DNA from: Voacanga thouarsii
Taxonomy: Eukaryota > Streptophyta > Magnoliopsida > Gentianales > Apocynaceae
Direction: 5' to 3'
DNA length: 64,000 nt
NCBI GenBank assembly: GCA_026120185.1
Contig: JANUWF010001188.1
Coordinates: forward strand, 124,001-188,000
Each line of letters starts with the position of its first letter. The stretch's first letter is position 1. The notes under the pieces are model-generated. The model was not told where the DNA came from, made no database searches, and was given only the letters and a program-made list of their open reading frames with translations. Of the stretch, positions 1-11,882 are shown one piece after another. The translations under genes were made by a program, and so were the position numbers.

Positions 1-159
1 ATAGAGAGCTTATGCTTCTACTGTGATGCTTACAAAAATACCTATCCCATACCAAAACAACGAAGGATCATAGGCTTAAGTACCAAAAAATGATCTTCTC
101 CATTTTTTATTAATTAACATGCTCCCAAAGTTAATCAAACAACATACTTTGATACCAAT
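1..159 (-). mobile_element. Copia-type leader and PBS, element leaves window
   Basis: On the minus strand the LTR at 160-1,899 is followed directly by a sequence close to the tRNA-iMet primer-binding site TGGTATCAGAGC (complement at about 147-158, reading tttgatacca on the plus strand). The rest is untranslated leader. The gag-pol body must lie to the left, outside the window. No coding sequence is recognised here. Confidence 0.6.
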
Positions 160-1899
160 TGTTGGTTTGAAAGAAAACAGAGAAGCATGTTGCAAAAACG
201 GAAAACAAACAGAGGCAAAGAAAAACCATGAAGAGCAGTAGCATGGAAGCATTTAAAACATACCTCTGGGTGCCTTAAAACTCTTAGGTTGTGAAAAAAT
301 GGATTGAACCACAGGGACAGCCCCTTCTTGCTCACTTGATGAAGCTTCCGGTTGAAAACCTACTAACCTCCTACTCCGCCTTGTTTACATGAATGATGAA
401 CGCCAAAGCTTTCCGATTATTGGAATATTCCACTGCCTAAATTCTTGTTGATGAAACAAAAGGTGAAGATGAATGATCTCAAAAGGAGGAATCCTCTCAA
501 CTTTCTTGGTGAACCAAAGGTTGAGCAGAAAATCAACACCCTTCCAACCTCTTATATTCTTTGCTAATATAAAGAATAAGAGAACCAATGGTCACAAGAG
601 AGAGAGTTCTCCCTTCTTTACTCTTTGGTTAACCATATCAAGAGGAGAACCAATGGTCATGAGAGAGAGAGAGGGCTTAGGAAAAGAAAACCAGGTTTTC
701 TTTTTATTCACCTCAAGAGACGGAGGTCTCTTATTCCAAATTTGAGAATTCCAAACAATTCTCCAATTGCAATTGGAACCCATGAAATTCTCAGAATTAT
801 AAATTGACCCATCAACCTTTCTTTCTCGCAATAAACCCCACTATGTTGTCTTATAGCATCTTGAGTATATATTCCTCTTTAACTGAGACCAATTCCTCAA
901 CCCAAAACTAATTAGGACTTACGGGCTATTCCGAGGAACAACAAGACACATCGCCTTGGCTACTAAAATGACCAAAATACCTCTGGTATATAAATAGCTA
1001 TTTTTTGTATTTTAAATATTTTCTAATATCACCATAAGGAAATATTGACCCGAAGGACAATGCTACGTTAGCAAAGTCTCCGACCTACAGGTGTCATGAC
1101 TAAAATACCCCTCTATACAACGTCGTACATTCAGAGAGGAAGAAGTGTACTGACACCTCTCTAAATGACATCTACCATCCTTAGGCCTCTAGTACAATGA
1201 TCCTCGACTTCTTAGAGTATTTCTGCTTTTCATGGGAGCTACCCTAAAGCAAACATCCAAGTCATGTTTCCCAGGGCCTTAGACATTTAGATCATTCAGA
1301 CAACCACAAGGGGCGATATAGTATAGAAACTATCTTGTACAAGTCTGTCTAAACTAATTAGTCACATATACCCAACATGCAAGTATATTAGCCCTATGAT
1401 AGAACCTCAACTATAGCATATCAAAGTATATGCTTCCAGCTTCGTCAAACCACCAACTCATACTCAAGTCATAGAGTACTAGTCCACGCTGTCGTGGTAG
1501 TAGTCTAGGTTTCTACCATATAGTACTTTTAAGAAACCACTACTACAGGGTCTGTTCTACGTACTCGAAATACGCTTATGTCATGTAGACTATTCACTGG
1601 CTAAAGGTAAGCCATTCCCCATTTGGAATTCATAACATAATAACCTAGACATGATGAAACTCCCATTCTCATCAATCGATTAAGAACGAATGTCTATGTG
1701 TTAAGTAACCCGTGATCCATACCTTATTGTAAAAGACTTCCATTCACATAGACCACTTACTTAAACACAATGGGTCTTTTCCAAACGACATTGTGCACAA
1801 AAAAGTAAATTCACAAACGATTTCTAAAAATAAATTCTTTTATTAAAACATTCGATTTTTTATATCAGAAACTAGTCTAAGAGGGCATACTTCTCAACA
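160..1899 (-). mobile_element. Copia LTR, 1.74 kb, minus strand
   Basis: The block starts TGTTGG and ends CTCAACA on the plus strand, so the minus-strand LTR runs TGTTGAGAAG...CCAACA, with a PBS relic just beyond its 3' end. It is clearly related to the LTR at 26,007-27,787: shared stretches include the 'gactaaaatgaccaaaat' block near 962 and 26,845, and the 'caacctacag' block near 1,080 and 26,960. A part copy lies at 51,011-51,523. A short direct repeat, 'gagaaccaatggtca', occurs near 571 and 645. No open frame here resembles a known protein. Confidence 0.7.
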
Positions 1900-2276
1900 C
1901 TTTCAATCATTGGATCAAAATTCACTAGTTCTCCTTGGAATCATCGGGTTATACACTACCAGATAAAAATACAAGAAAAATAAGATGATGAGATTACAGA
2001 ATTTAAACATAATAAAGTACAAAGTTTCACATGAACTAAGTTAGTTAGTTAAGGTACATTTATACATACAACAAGACATGTCACTTGGTAACATAAAGAA
2101 TATATTCACATATTTACATATAGATATATATATATATATAGACATATATATATATAGATATATATATATATACATACATATATATATATTTATTTATATG
2201 TATATATATAAACATGGTTAAATCAATGAAATCTAAGCTTTCATGATATTGTTCTCCAGCAACGGCGCCAAAAACT
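1900..2276 (-). mobile_element. Leader and tRNA-Asp PBS of Athila/Tat-like Gypsy-1
   Basis: The plus strand reads ccagcaacggcgcca at 2,256-2,270, the complement of TGGCGCCGTTGCTGG, which fits the 3' end of plant tRNA-Asp and is the usual PBS of Athila/Tat elements. The element therefore reads leftwards from the LTR that starts at 2,277. Its leader holds TA-rich tracts and is cut at 1,899/1,900 by the copia LTR. No gag is left in view. Confidence 0.65.
2118..2214. repeat. TA-rich microsatellite
   Basis: Runs of (TA)n are broken by single G, C or T interruptions. They lie inside the leader of Gypsy-1. No other content is seen. Confidence 0.8.
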
Positions 2277-3490
2277 TAATGCATATGATTTAGGTGTATA
2301 GAAATCATTCTAATTCTAATCCATCTTTTGCCAAGTTTTAATTAAAATATTAATCCCAAATTACACATACGAACAAATATACTCATCGCAAGCATAGTTT
2401 AGGAAATTAACGAGTATCGATCCTTAAGCAACAACTACCATTAGTTATCATTCATTCATTGTTTAACTGACCCAAAAAAGTGATAAGATGATAAAAAAAA
2501 GAAAATATAGAAAAATACATACAACTTAAGGATGAAAAAAATATGTAATTTAGACAAATACTCTTAAAAACATGACAATGAATTACTTAACAAATATCAC
2601 AATCAATAATTGTCTTAGTATCATGAAGGATTAAAATATACCCAATTCATTTTCAATTAATAGAATTACTATCTTCTAATTAAATTAGCAAACATATTCT
2701 ATCTTGACCAATTTACCTAAACGATGCATTAAAATTAATCGTTACATAAATCTCTATCTTCTAGGTAATTTAAATAATGAAATTAATAAATCTATATTCT
2801 AGCAATTATCAATTAATCTTTGATTACCCAAGTTTTTGACAATTAACCTATTTTTTAATCAAGTTAAGAGATAAAAAATCTGAAATTAATTAGATTGAAG
2901 CCGTTATCAACCCCCTTTTCAAGCAAGCTAATAATAAGAATCAAGCAATCAATTTCGTAGTAAAAATAAGTAATCAAATCTCAAGAAAATAATTAATTAA
3001 CCAAATGACTAAAGTAACTCAAGGAATCATGAATCCTAAAATAATGTCAAATTACAATGAAAATATTAATCACATCATTATTCTAGAAAAAGAAAACAAA
3101 GACAAAAGAAATAACTCATAGATAATCCCTTCTTCTTCTCCTTGAAAACATTCTTGAATAATACACATTGATTGATGAATCTCCTATTTTTGTGATTGAT
3201 TGGAAACTTTGATCCTTGGATTCATATGTTTTCATTGTTTAAATAGACTCCTAAGAGGCCAAAATTTGTTCTCTAAGAGTTCTAAGCTCGAGTAGAAATT
3301 GAAAAATACCAAAACTCTTCAGAAATTCCTAAATCCGCATAAAATAGGAAAACCCGCCATCACTGGGTAGAGAAGAGTCGGTGTTGGCTGTGCTGGGCAT
3401 GACTGGAACCAGCCATGTATTGGTTACCCAGTCATTCTTTATTTTTTCAGCCAATTCTCCCATCCCAGAGTTGAGCTGGCACTGGCCGTG
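2277..3490 (-). mobile_element. Gypsy-1 LTR copy A, truncated
   Basis: This block aligns along its length with the LTR at 3,500-4,909 and with the solo LTR at 12,597-14,076 (plus strand there). Shared landmarks are the 'ccaagttttaattaaaa' block, the 'ctatcttctaggt' block and a GC-rich stretch with GGC(A/G)C(C)GG motifs. It is followed on the minus strand by a good tRNA-Asp PBS, so it acts as the 5' LTR of Gypsy-1. It lacks about the first 200 bp of a full LTR, because at 3,490 it joins copy B through a PBS-like linker. Confidence 0.65.
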
Positions 3491-3499
3491 CCAAAAACT

Positions 3500-4909
3500 T
3501 GATGCGTATGATTTGGGTGTATAAAAATCATTCAAATTTAAATCCATCTCTAGCCAAGTTTTAATTAAAACATTAATCCCAAATTACACATATGAGTAAG
3601 TATATTTAAAGTAAGGATAGTATAGGGAATTAACGAGTATTGATTCTCAGGGAACAACTACCATTAATTACCATTAATTCATTGTTTAACCGACCCAAGA
3701 AAGTGATAAGATAATAAAAAAAAATAAAGGAAAATATATACAACTCAAGGATGAAATAATATGCAATTTAGACAAACACTCATGAAGACATGCCAATGAA
3801 TTACTTAGCAAATATCACAATCAATGATTATCTTATTATCATGAAGGATTTAAAATAGACCCAATTCGTTTGTAATCTAAGGAATCACTATCTTTTAATT
3901 ATATTAGTGAACATATTCTGTCTCAACCAATTTATCTACAAGATGCATTAAAATTAATCCTTATATAAATCTCTATCTTCTAGGTGATTTAAAACATGAA
4001 ATTAGTTAATGAATCTATATTCTAATAATTATCAACTAATCTTTGATACCCATGTTCTTGACAATTAACCCATTTTCCAACAAGTTAAGGGATAATAAAT
4101 CTGAATTTAATTAGACTGAAGTCATTATCAACCCATTTTTAACGCAAGTTAATAATAAGAATCAATTAATCAAATTCTTATAAAAATAAGTAATCAAATA
4201 CTAAAAAAATAATTAATTGATCAAAAGATTAAATTAACTCAAGGAATCATACATCCTAAAATAATGTCAAATTACAATGAAAATATTAATCACATCATTA
4301 TTCTAGAAAAAGAAAACAAAGACAAAAGAAAAAACTCATAGACAAGCCATTCTTCTTCTCCATGAAAACCTTCTTGAATAATGCCCATTGGTTGATGAAT
4401 CTCCTCTTTTTGTGATTGATTGTAAGCTTTGATCCTTGAATTCATATGTTTTCCTTGTTTAAATAGGCTCCCAAGAGGCCAAAATTTATTCCCTAAGAGT
4501 TCTAGGCCGAGTAGAAGTTGAAAAATACCAAAACTTTTAGGAAATTTCCAAATCCGCACAAAACAGGAAAACCAGCCGTCATTAGGCAGAGAAGAGCTGG
4601 CATCGGTTGTGTTAGGCATAGTCGACACTGGTTGTGCACTGGTTGCCCGATTGCGCTTTGTTTTCTTCAGTTAATTCTCCCATTCCAGCGTTGGGCCGGT
4701 GCCAACTATGCTCCTCACGGCCTGTGCCGACCGGGCACTGCTCGACGACGAGTTTTTTTGTCGCTTTTCCTTTTTTTTTTTTTTGCAATAAAACACCTTT
4801 CCAAAGAAAAAATATCTAATATGAAGGAATATGACTAGATATTGCACCAAATGTATCACAAAACATCCTCAAATAACTAGGAAATTATTGATGAATTTAG
4901 CTCATATCA
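3500..4909 (-). mobile_element. Gypsy-1 LTR copy B, full length
   Basis: On the minus strand it starts TGATATGAGC at 4,909 and ends CGCATCA at 3,500, about 1.41 kb, like the solo LTR at 12,597-14,076, which starts TGATAATGC and ends CACATCA. To the right it abuts copia pol sequence (4,910 onward), so this is where Gypsy-1 entered Copia-1. The matching TSD would lie beyond the left edge. Copy A follows directly on the minus strand, with only a PBS-like 'agtttttggc' linker between. Confidence 0.7.
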
Positions 4910-5655
4910 ATAAGCTTTTGTAACTAACCTTGCTTTAAAGATTTCTACCTTTCCATCTGCACCTCTCTATCTCTTGTATACCTACTTATACCCTATGGGT
5001 TTAATCCCTTTAGGTATATTGACAAAATCTCAAACTTAATTGAGATACATAGACTCGATCTCGGTATCTATTGTAGTTTGCCATTTATCTGCATCAATAT
5101 CAAGAATGGCCTCATCGTATATAATGGAATCTTATTCTTGAAGTTTGGAGACTACCTTAAAGGCTTCTCCAGTCCACCTTTCTGGAACCCTAGATATTCT
5201 CCCACTACGACTTGGCTCAATCTTTATAGGAACATCAGGTTTTGCCTCTTTAGTTTCTTAATTAGGGTACTAGAAGTTGAACTGCACTTAACTTTTCTTT
5301 CAATTTTACCCCTAGAGACCTTAGTGGTTACACTTTGGTCATCTTCTATGTATGTAGTATGAGTACCTACAAGTGCTTTTTGCTCTTGGGAATGATAAAG
5401 GTATCCACCCTTGTTCCTTTTGGATACCTTACGAAGTAGTATAATTCTAATCTTGATTCTAACTTTCTTCTCTTAGTTACTAAATAAGCCGAATAACCCT
5501 ATACTTTAAGATGATTTATACTAGGCTTGCGTCCAGTTACATTTCATAAAATGTCCTAGGTACTGATTTGGAATGCACTAAATTCAAAATATATGCTGCT
5601 ATCTCTAGAGCATATACCAAAAAAGAAATAGAAAGAGTTCATGACTTATGATGCT
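4910..5655 (-). pseudogene. Copia-1 pol piece: RT start, linker, integrase C-terminus
   Basis: Read on the minus strand with frame changes, this shows the end of a copia integrase followed by the linker and the start of the reverse transcriptase domain (RVT_2). Recognisable pieces, in order of minus-strand reading, are 'REIAAYILNLV' (about 5,570-5,610), the linker to the RT, 'GIKP' (about 4,990) and 'VEIFKARLVTK' (about 4,920-4,955). Many stops and indels are present, so it cannot be translated. The piece is bounded by Gypsy-1 at 4,909 and by Gypsy-2 at 5,656. Its upstream half continues at 16,202. The catalytic YVDD part of the RT must lie to the left, outside the window. Confidence 0.7.
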
Positions 5656-7260
5656 TGATATTTGATCATTGTACATATATTTTACACGAAATTTGAGGTT
5701 TAAATCCTTTGAATTCATTATAGATGGCTATTTATCTCCCCTTTTTCTTCTTATTTAACACATATGAAGAAAGTTGAAGTAAGATTAGAACTCAAGGAGG
5801 AAAAGATTCGAAAAGAGCAACATGGAAGACCTATGGCACCATCACCCTCATTCTGCATACGGCCGTACAGAACTAGAAGGTCCAGAGTCAAGAATCTGGA
5901 GGTCCACAGTACCATACATCCTACGGTGCATAGCATCGTACATATCCAGAAGTAAAAAATAGTAGGGATCTTGAAGCCTGACGGTGTTGTGTAACACATT
6001 AGTGATGGCACCGTGCACGATTCTAGCACATGAAGACTTTAAGAGCCACGATGTCGTTTCGAAAGAAACCTAAAGCATCAGAACATGCACAACCACGTGC
6101 AAGCCATCTTTCATGACACCGTGCAACACCGTAGATGAAACCCTATTTTGCAAATTTCGAGGGTTTTGGCCACGTAACCTAAATATACTCTTTTTCTTTG
6201 AAGATAAGCAGAGAAAGGCAAGAGAAAACATAAGAAAACTCTACAAAAAAAACCCTTGAAATTGCAAGAGAAGGCCAAGAATGGAGGATTTAGGGTGAAT
6301 TGAAGAGGAAAAAGGGACACCCAAAGGAAGATTGCAAAGAAGAAGAATGATCTTGGTCTATGAGTTCTTTCTTTTAATTCTCTAAAATTTGACTTTGTGG
6401 TTGCTAAAATTATTTGATTTGAGTTATAATTAAAAGGCTTGTACCTTGTATTACTCTTGCATTTGATTATCATTTGACTTATTATTATTTAGTTTGAGTA
6501 ATTTAGTCACTTGGGTTTTGTTGGTTGGATTGAATTTTTGGGTAAAACTTCTACATTAAACTTGAGAAAGAATATATAAGATGGGTTCCTTTCTATTTTT
6601 ATCTAATAGATTTTTTTTTCCCTTGATGAACTTGAGAAATAATTTGGGGGATTTAGAACTTGGTGGTAAATGAAGTTATTATGGTCACCTAAAGATAGGG
6701 ATCTTGTAGCTTTTTGTCTTAGGTTTTGATTTATATGAATAGAGATATCTTTTAGGTTGGCTCAAGGGTATGAGAGTCATTACTTGAGAAAGAGTGAATT
6801 TCAATTTGTTTTGGAAAATTTTGCCAATACTTGAATTAGATATTAAATGGTTGAATGATGGTTAATGTTTGGATGTAAATGGAGATTTCTCTTTAATTAC
6901 ATGGTTAATCCACTTTCCCTACTTTAATTTTGCCTTGGTGATTTTTTGGTTTTGTCTTGAAAATTAGGTATAGCTTTCTTTTTGATACTCTTGGCCACTT
7001 AATTTGTGATAGTTAGTTGTTTATACTTTTTTGTTTTGGCTGATTGGATAATAAAACTTTGGAGAAAGCAGTAGTAGTTGGCGTCCTTTTCTTGGGATCT
7101 TTGATACTTGCCAACCATACTCTATACTACATGATGGGTATATTTGTCTAAACTTGATATGTATATGAGTTAAATTGTTATTTTATTTAAAACTTTGTTG
7201 AGTGTTAGATCTATCTTATTTACATGGCAAAAAGCACACATCTAAGCACACACTATAAGA
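5656..7260 (+). mobile_element. Gypsy-2 5' LTR
   Basis: It starts TGATATTTGATC and is collinear with the 3' LTR at 14,662-16,201. The shared blocks include 'gatggctatttatctcccc' and a GC-richer part with 'agtcaagaatctggagg'. It ends just before the PBS at 7,267. No protein is coded here. Confidence 0.8.
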
Positions 7261-7266
7261 AGTTTT

Positions 7267-7284
7267 TGGCGTCGTCGCCAGGAA
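7267..7284 (+). promoter_or_regulatory. Gypsy-2 primer-binding site (tRNA-Asp type)
   Basis: TGGCGTCGTCGCCAGGAA differs by a few bases from TGGCGCCGTTGCCGGGGA, the complement of the 3' end of plant tRNA-Asp that primes Athila/Tat elements. It lies 6 bp after the 5' LTR. Confidence 0.75.
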
Positions 7285-8254
7285 TCGTGCATTAATATCA
7301 TAAAACTACTTGAGTTTCCTTGATTAAATTATTATTTTAGTTTGTTTATGGTTTTTATGTTTATTGTTGTTAGTAAATTGGTAGTGTTTTGTTTGGTAAA
7401 AATATTTTAACCTTATGAATTATCATTTTTTGTTGGTGTTTCGCTGATTTCTTGTGAGTGTTCATTGTAGTTTGCTTGGTTTCATTTTTTGTTACACTTG
7501 GTAAGTTTTATGAGAATTGACAACTCTTGGAGTTATCTGAGTTATCTTGAGAATATTGACATGGTTGTGATTTAAATAGTTTATCATTATTGAAGAATTA
7601 TCATTTTGAGAGGTGTCTCAAATGTCTTCTGATTTTTTGTTATAAAGATTAGTTACTCAATTTGTAGAAGATAAAGAGTATTTAATGGAACCACCCATCG
7701 AGGATCTATATGTGGATTTTGCCATTATAATTGATAGACATTTCCAAACCATGGATGAATTGCTCAGAACACAGAAAGCTTTATTAGTTAAATTGGAGAG
7801 TCAACTTAGGTACTTAGCAAGGACTATTCAAGATGGATATGAAGAGTTTAATGAAGAGGACATGCTAAGGCAGTTACACTTCATAGTGTAAAGCAACTAG
7901 AAACAGTGAACAATCTTCATTCGGCAAAAATGCATGCAGAAGAAAATGATATGTATAGGGAACCCACGACAATGGCAGAGATGACAAAAATAATGCCATT
8001 AGGTCAATCTGAACCAGAAATGTCAACAAGAAACTACCAAACTCAATCCCTCCTACCCCATATCCAGGAAGACTTAAGAAGAAAAAAAAGAATGAGCAAT
8101 TTCATAAATTCTTGGAATTATTCAAACAAGTGCACATCAATCTCCTATTGATAGAAACTTTAGCCTAAATATTTGGGGATGTCAAATTCTTCAAGGATAT
8201 CTTGTCCAACAAAAGGAAGCTTGAAAAACTATCTATGGTAACTCTAAATAAGGA
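7285..8254 (+). pseudogene. Gypsy-2 gag remnant
   Basis: Only the C-terminal end of gag is recognisable. A frame at 7,685-7,891 has the helical stretch 'FQTMDELLRTQKALLVKLES', which corresponds to the part of Athila/Tat gag just before the protease, and 7,906-8,151 runs on into an acidic and basic linker. The 8,080-8,250 part, read in shifting frames, matches the usual stretch before the protease ('KKKNEQF', 'FFKDILS'). The matrix and capsid part and the zinc knuckle normally upstream are missing, because only about 400 bp separates the PBS from the first recognisable gag. It is either a deletion or very strong decay. Confidence 0.6.
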
Positions 8255-8773
8255 ATGTTCAGCTATCGTGCAAAGAAGACACTACCAAAGAAATTAAAGG
8301 ATTCAGGAAGGTTTTCTATTCCATGCATGATTGGCAATATTGTTTTTGGAACTGCATTAGCAGATCTGGGAGCTAGCATCAAATTGTTACCTTATGGGAC
8401 TTTCAAGAAGCTAGGATTAGGTGAACCAACACCTACTAGGATGAGTATCCAATTTTCAAATAGATCTGTTAAGTATCCTAGAGGAATTGTTGAAGATGTG
8501 TTGGTTAAAGTGGACAAATTTATCTTTCATGTGAATTTTGTTATTCTTGATATAGCAGAGGCTTTAAAAATTTCCTTGATTTTAGGGCACCCTTTTCTCA
8601 CTACTACTAAGGCTATTATAGATGTTCATGGAAAGAAACTGACATTGAGAGCAGAAGATAAGGAAACAGTGATTAAGATTTCTGAGAGTATGAAGTGTTC
8701 ATCCGCACAAGATGACTTCGATTTTGTAATGGATATTCTTGATGACTACACTAATGATTTTGTGCAAAAATAA
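8255..8773 (+). pseudogene. Gypsy-2 aspartic protease
   Basis: This 172-residue open frame is the best preserved part of the element. It has the retroviral-type aspartic protease pattern of Athila/Tat elements: 'FGTALADLGASIKLLPY' (residues about 30-46; the active-site D-[LS]-G-A), 'SVKYPRGIVEDVLVKVDKF' (about 71-89) and 'ISLILGHPFLTTTKAIIDV' (about 106-124; the ILG flap-side motif). In the living element the protease is released from a gag-pol polyprotein and cuts it. Here the upstream frame is broken, so the ATG at 8,255 is just the first Met of the surviving open stretch and not a true start. Confidence 0.85.
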
Positions 8774-9900
8774 TTTATTGAAACATCATAGGTTGCACAT
8801 TTGGTAAAAGGTGACGAATGCAGGATAAAAGAATAAATTGCACATAAAGTCACAACACATGTGGAGTATGTTGAGGATGGTAAGGGCACTCTTGGAAAAG
8901 ACGTTTTTGAGATAATTGAGAATTCAACCCTTGGTAGAATAATGCTATTTATTGAAGATTCTCCTGAATTAGAGCTAAAAAAAGATACTTAATCACTTAG
9001 AGTATGCATTCTTGGTACAAGGAAACAAATTACTAGTTATCATTACAAAAGATTTAGGGAAGGAACAAAAGTTACAGCTAGTTCAAGCTTTGCAAAAACA
9101 CAGAAAGGCTATAGCATAGAAGATCACTGATATAAAGGGGATTAGTCCTTCTTTCTGCACACATAAGATTTTATTGAAGGAAGTGCTACACCAGTAGTAC
9201 AACCCCCAGAGAAGACTAAATCCAAATATGAAAGAGGTGGTTAAGAGAAGTGATCAAGCTTTTAGATTCAGGCTTTGTGTATCCTATCTCAGATAGCATG
9301 TGGGTAAGTCTAACCCAAGTGGTTCCTAAAAATAAGGTATGACTGTGGTTCATAATGAGAAAAATGAGCTCATTCCTTCCAGACTCGTTACGGGTTGGAG
9401 AATGTGCATCGAATATCGGAAGTTAAATGAAGCCACAAGAAAGGATCATTTCCCACTTCTTTTTATTGATCAGATGTTGGAAAGGCTAGCGGGGAATAAA
9501 TACTATTATTTTCTTAATGGATTTTCAAGCTACTTTGAAATTCCCATTGCTCCTGAAGAGCAAGGGAAGATAATCGTCACTTACCCTTTTGCGGCTTTTG
9601 ATTATAGGTTTATGCCATTTAGATTTTGCAATGGTCCTAAAACCTTTCAAATGTGCATGGTGGCTATATTTGAGGGATTGATTAGTGACATAATAGAAGT
9701 ATTTATGGATGATTTTTTTTTTTTTTTGGGACTCTTTTGAATTATGTTTGAGGAATTTAGAACAAGTTCTCTAAAGATGTGAAGAAATGAATATTGCTCT
9801 AAATTGGGAGAAATATCATTTATGGTAAAGGAAGGTGTTGTTCTAGGGCATAAAATTTCAAGTAAAGGTTTGGAGGATGACAGAGCAAAGATTCAAAATA
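8774..9900 (+). pseudogene. Gypsy-2 reverse transcriptase
   Basis: The connector from about 8,960 ('LEYAFLVQGNK'-like, then 'DIKGISPSFCTHKI') leads into the RT. The open frame 9,339-9,740 has 'GWRMCIEYRKLNEATRKDHF', 'FIDQMLERLAG', 'MPFRFCNGPKTFQ' and the catalytic motif 'FMDD' (9,702-9,713), the Athila/Tat version of YxDD. The frame is then lost in a run of 15 T (9,713-9,727), which has replaced the usual 'DFSVFG' stretch. Stops in 8,774-9,338 break it upstream. Non-functional. Confidence 0.85.
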
Positions 9901-10642
9901 TTTGAGAAACTTCCTCCACCGTCTTTGTAAGAGTAATTAGAAGCTTTCTAAGACATGCAGGATTCAACAGAAGATTTATCAAGGATTTTTTAAAAAGTTC
10001 CAAGCCTCTTACGTCTTTTTTAGAAAAAGATGGCCCATTTAACTTTGATGAGTGATGTTTGCAAGCTTTCAATGAATTGAATCCCAGTAGACTAATTCTC
10101 CTATCTTGGTCACTCCTAATTGGTCTTTGCCTTTTGAACTAATGTGTGATGCTAGTTATTTTGCAGTGGGTACAGTTCTTGGACAAAAGTAAGAAAAGAA
10201 CTTTTAACTAATTTACTATACAGGCATGACTCTCACTGATGCCTAAGAGAATTACACTACTACAGAAAAATGGATGCTTGCTATGGTATTTACTTTTGAT
10301 AAATTTGGTTCTTACCTTATTTTGTCTAAAGTGATTATATACACTAATCATTCTACTTTGAAATACCTTCTCGCTAAGAACGATTCTAAGCCTCGACTGA
10401 TAAGATGGGTATTACTTTTACAGGAATTTGACTTAGAGATCAAAGACAAAAAGGAAGCTGAAAATCTTGCAGTAGATCATTTGTCTAGATTGGACAACCA
10501 CTATTTAGAGCCTTTAAGGGAAATTGAAATTCACGATACTTTTCCTAATGAACAGCTGTTATGGATTGAGAGTAAAACTTCATCTTCTCCTTGGTTTTCT
10601 GGCTTTGCTAATTATCTTGTTGTAGGGATTATTCCAGAATAA
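9901..10642 (+). pseudogene. Gypsy-2 RT thumb and RNase H
   Basis: After the broken RT the thumb and connection ('RSFLRHAGFNRRF'-like at about 9,940-9,980) is followed by a RNase H-like domain. The open frame 10,274-10,642 shows '[18 protein letters not shown]', '[16 protein letters not shown]' and '[11 protein letters not shown]', the normal end of a gypsy RNase H, and then the archaeal-like RNase H to integrase linker. The domain removes RNA from the RNA-DNA hybrid during replication of the element. Several frame changes before 10,274 make it inactive. Confidence 0.8.
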
Positions 10643-11882
10643 TACACTTCGCAATAGAGAAAAAAATTTCTCTCAGCTGTGAAGTATTACTTTTGGGAGG
10701 ATCCTTTTCTTTTTCGTTGTGGTGTAGATCATATCATCAGAAGATATATGTATCAAGATGTAGCTAAGGACATCATTCATTAGTGTCATGAGGGGCCAGC
10801 AAGTGGGCACTATCAAGTGAGTAGGACCGCAAGGAAAGTCCTAGAATCTGGATTCTCTTGGCCTATAATTTTCAAGGACACACATAGGGTTGTAAGAAAT
10901 TATGATAGATATCAAAGGACAGGCAACATTTTTAAAGCCTGTGAAATGCCTTTATCAATTTTCCAAGTGTGTGAAGTATTTAATTGTTGGGGTATTAACT
11001 TTATGGGACCATTCCCTAATTCTTTTGAATGTAAATATGTCTTGGCGGCTATAGATTATGTGTCAAAGTGAGTTAAGGCCCAAGGATTGTCAACCAGTGA
11101 TGCAAGGGTGGTTATCCATTTTCTTAAAAAACTCTTCGCTCGATTTGGAGTTCCGAGGGTACTCATAAGTGATACATTGATGCAATACCCAATTGGAAAA
11201 GACATTACTTTGCCTTGGTATTACCCATAAACTTGCAAATCCATATCACTCTCAAAGCAATGATTAGGTTAAAGTAGTTAATAGAGAGCTTAAGAGAATC
11301 TTGGAGAAGATAGATAGTCATACAAGGAAGGATTGGAGCAAGACATTGGATGATGCTTTATAAACATTCAGAACGACTTATAAGACTCCTTGAGGCATCA
11401 CCCCATATAGATTGATCTTTGGAAAATATTGTCATTTAGTTGTACAGATCAAACATAAGTCATTTTGGGCAATTAAGCTGGTGAATTTTGATCATGATTC
11501 TGCAGGAGCAAAGAGATTTCTTCAACTGAATGAACTTGATAAGTGGAGGAATAAAGCTTATGAGAACCATAATATGTACAAGAAAAAAGTTAAGCAATGG
11601 GATGATAAGCACATTTTACTAAACTGAGAATTCAGAGAGGGTGACCAAGTGTTGCTTTTTATTTCCAGCCTAAGATTAATCCCTGGGAAGCTGAAATAAA
11701 GATGGTTTGGCCCATTCGTGGTAAATAGAGCTTTTCCTTATGGTACCGTAGAACTTTCCCATCTAGAAAAAAGGGCATTTAAAGTACATGGAAACATATT
11801 GAAAATCTATTTTGGAGAGGAAAATAGGGATTTAGAAAGAGCTTCGTCCATCCTATATACTGTGGATATTATAATTGTTTAA
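10643..11882 (+). pseudogene. Gypsy-2 integrase
   Basis: Zinc-binding H2C2 remnants around 10,770-10,960 ('CHEGPASGHYQ', then a changed C-x2-C, where one Cys is now Tyr in 'RNYDRYQRTGNI') lead to the core with 'CWGINFMGPFP' and 'KYVLAAIDYVSK' (to 11,071). Further pieces in other frames are 'FARFGVPRVLISDT' (about 11,138-11,175), 'NRELKRILEKID' and 'TFRTTYKTP'. The open frame 11,412-11,627 and the sequence after it carry the C-terminal part ('EGDQVLLF', 'GPFVVNRAFPYGTVEL', 'FKVHGN'). The protein would insert the cDNA into the genome. It has many stops. Confidence 0.8.
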
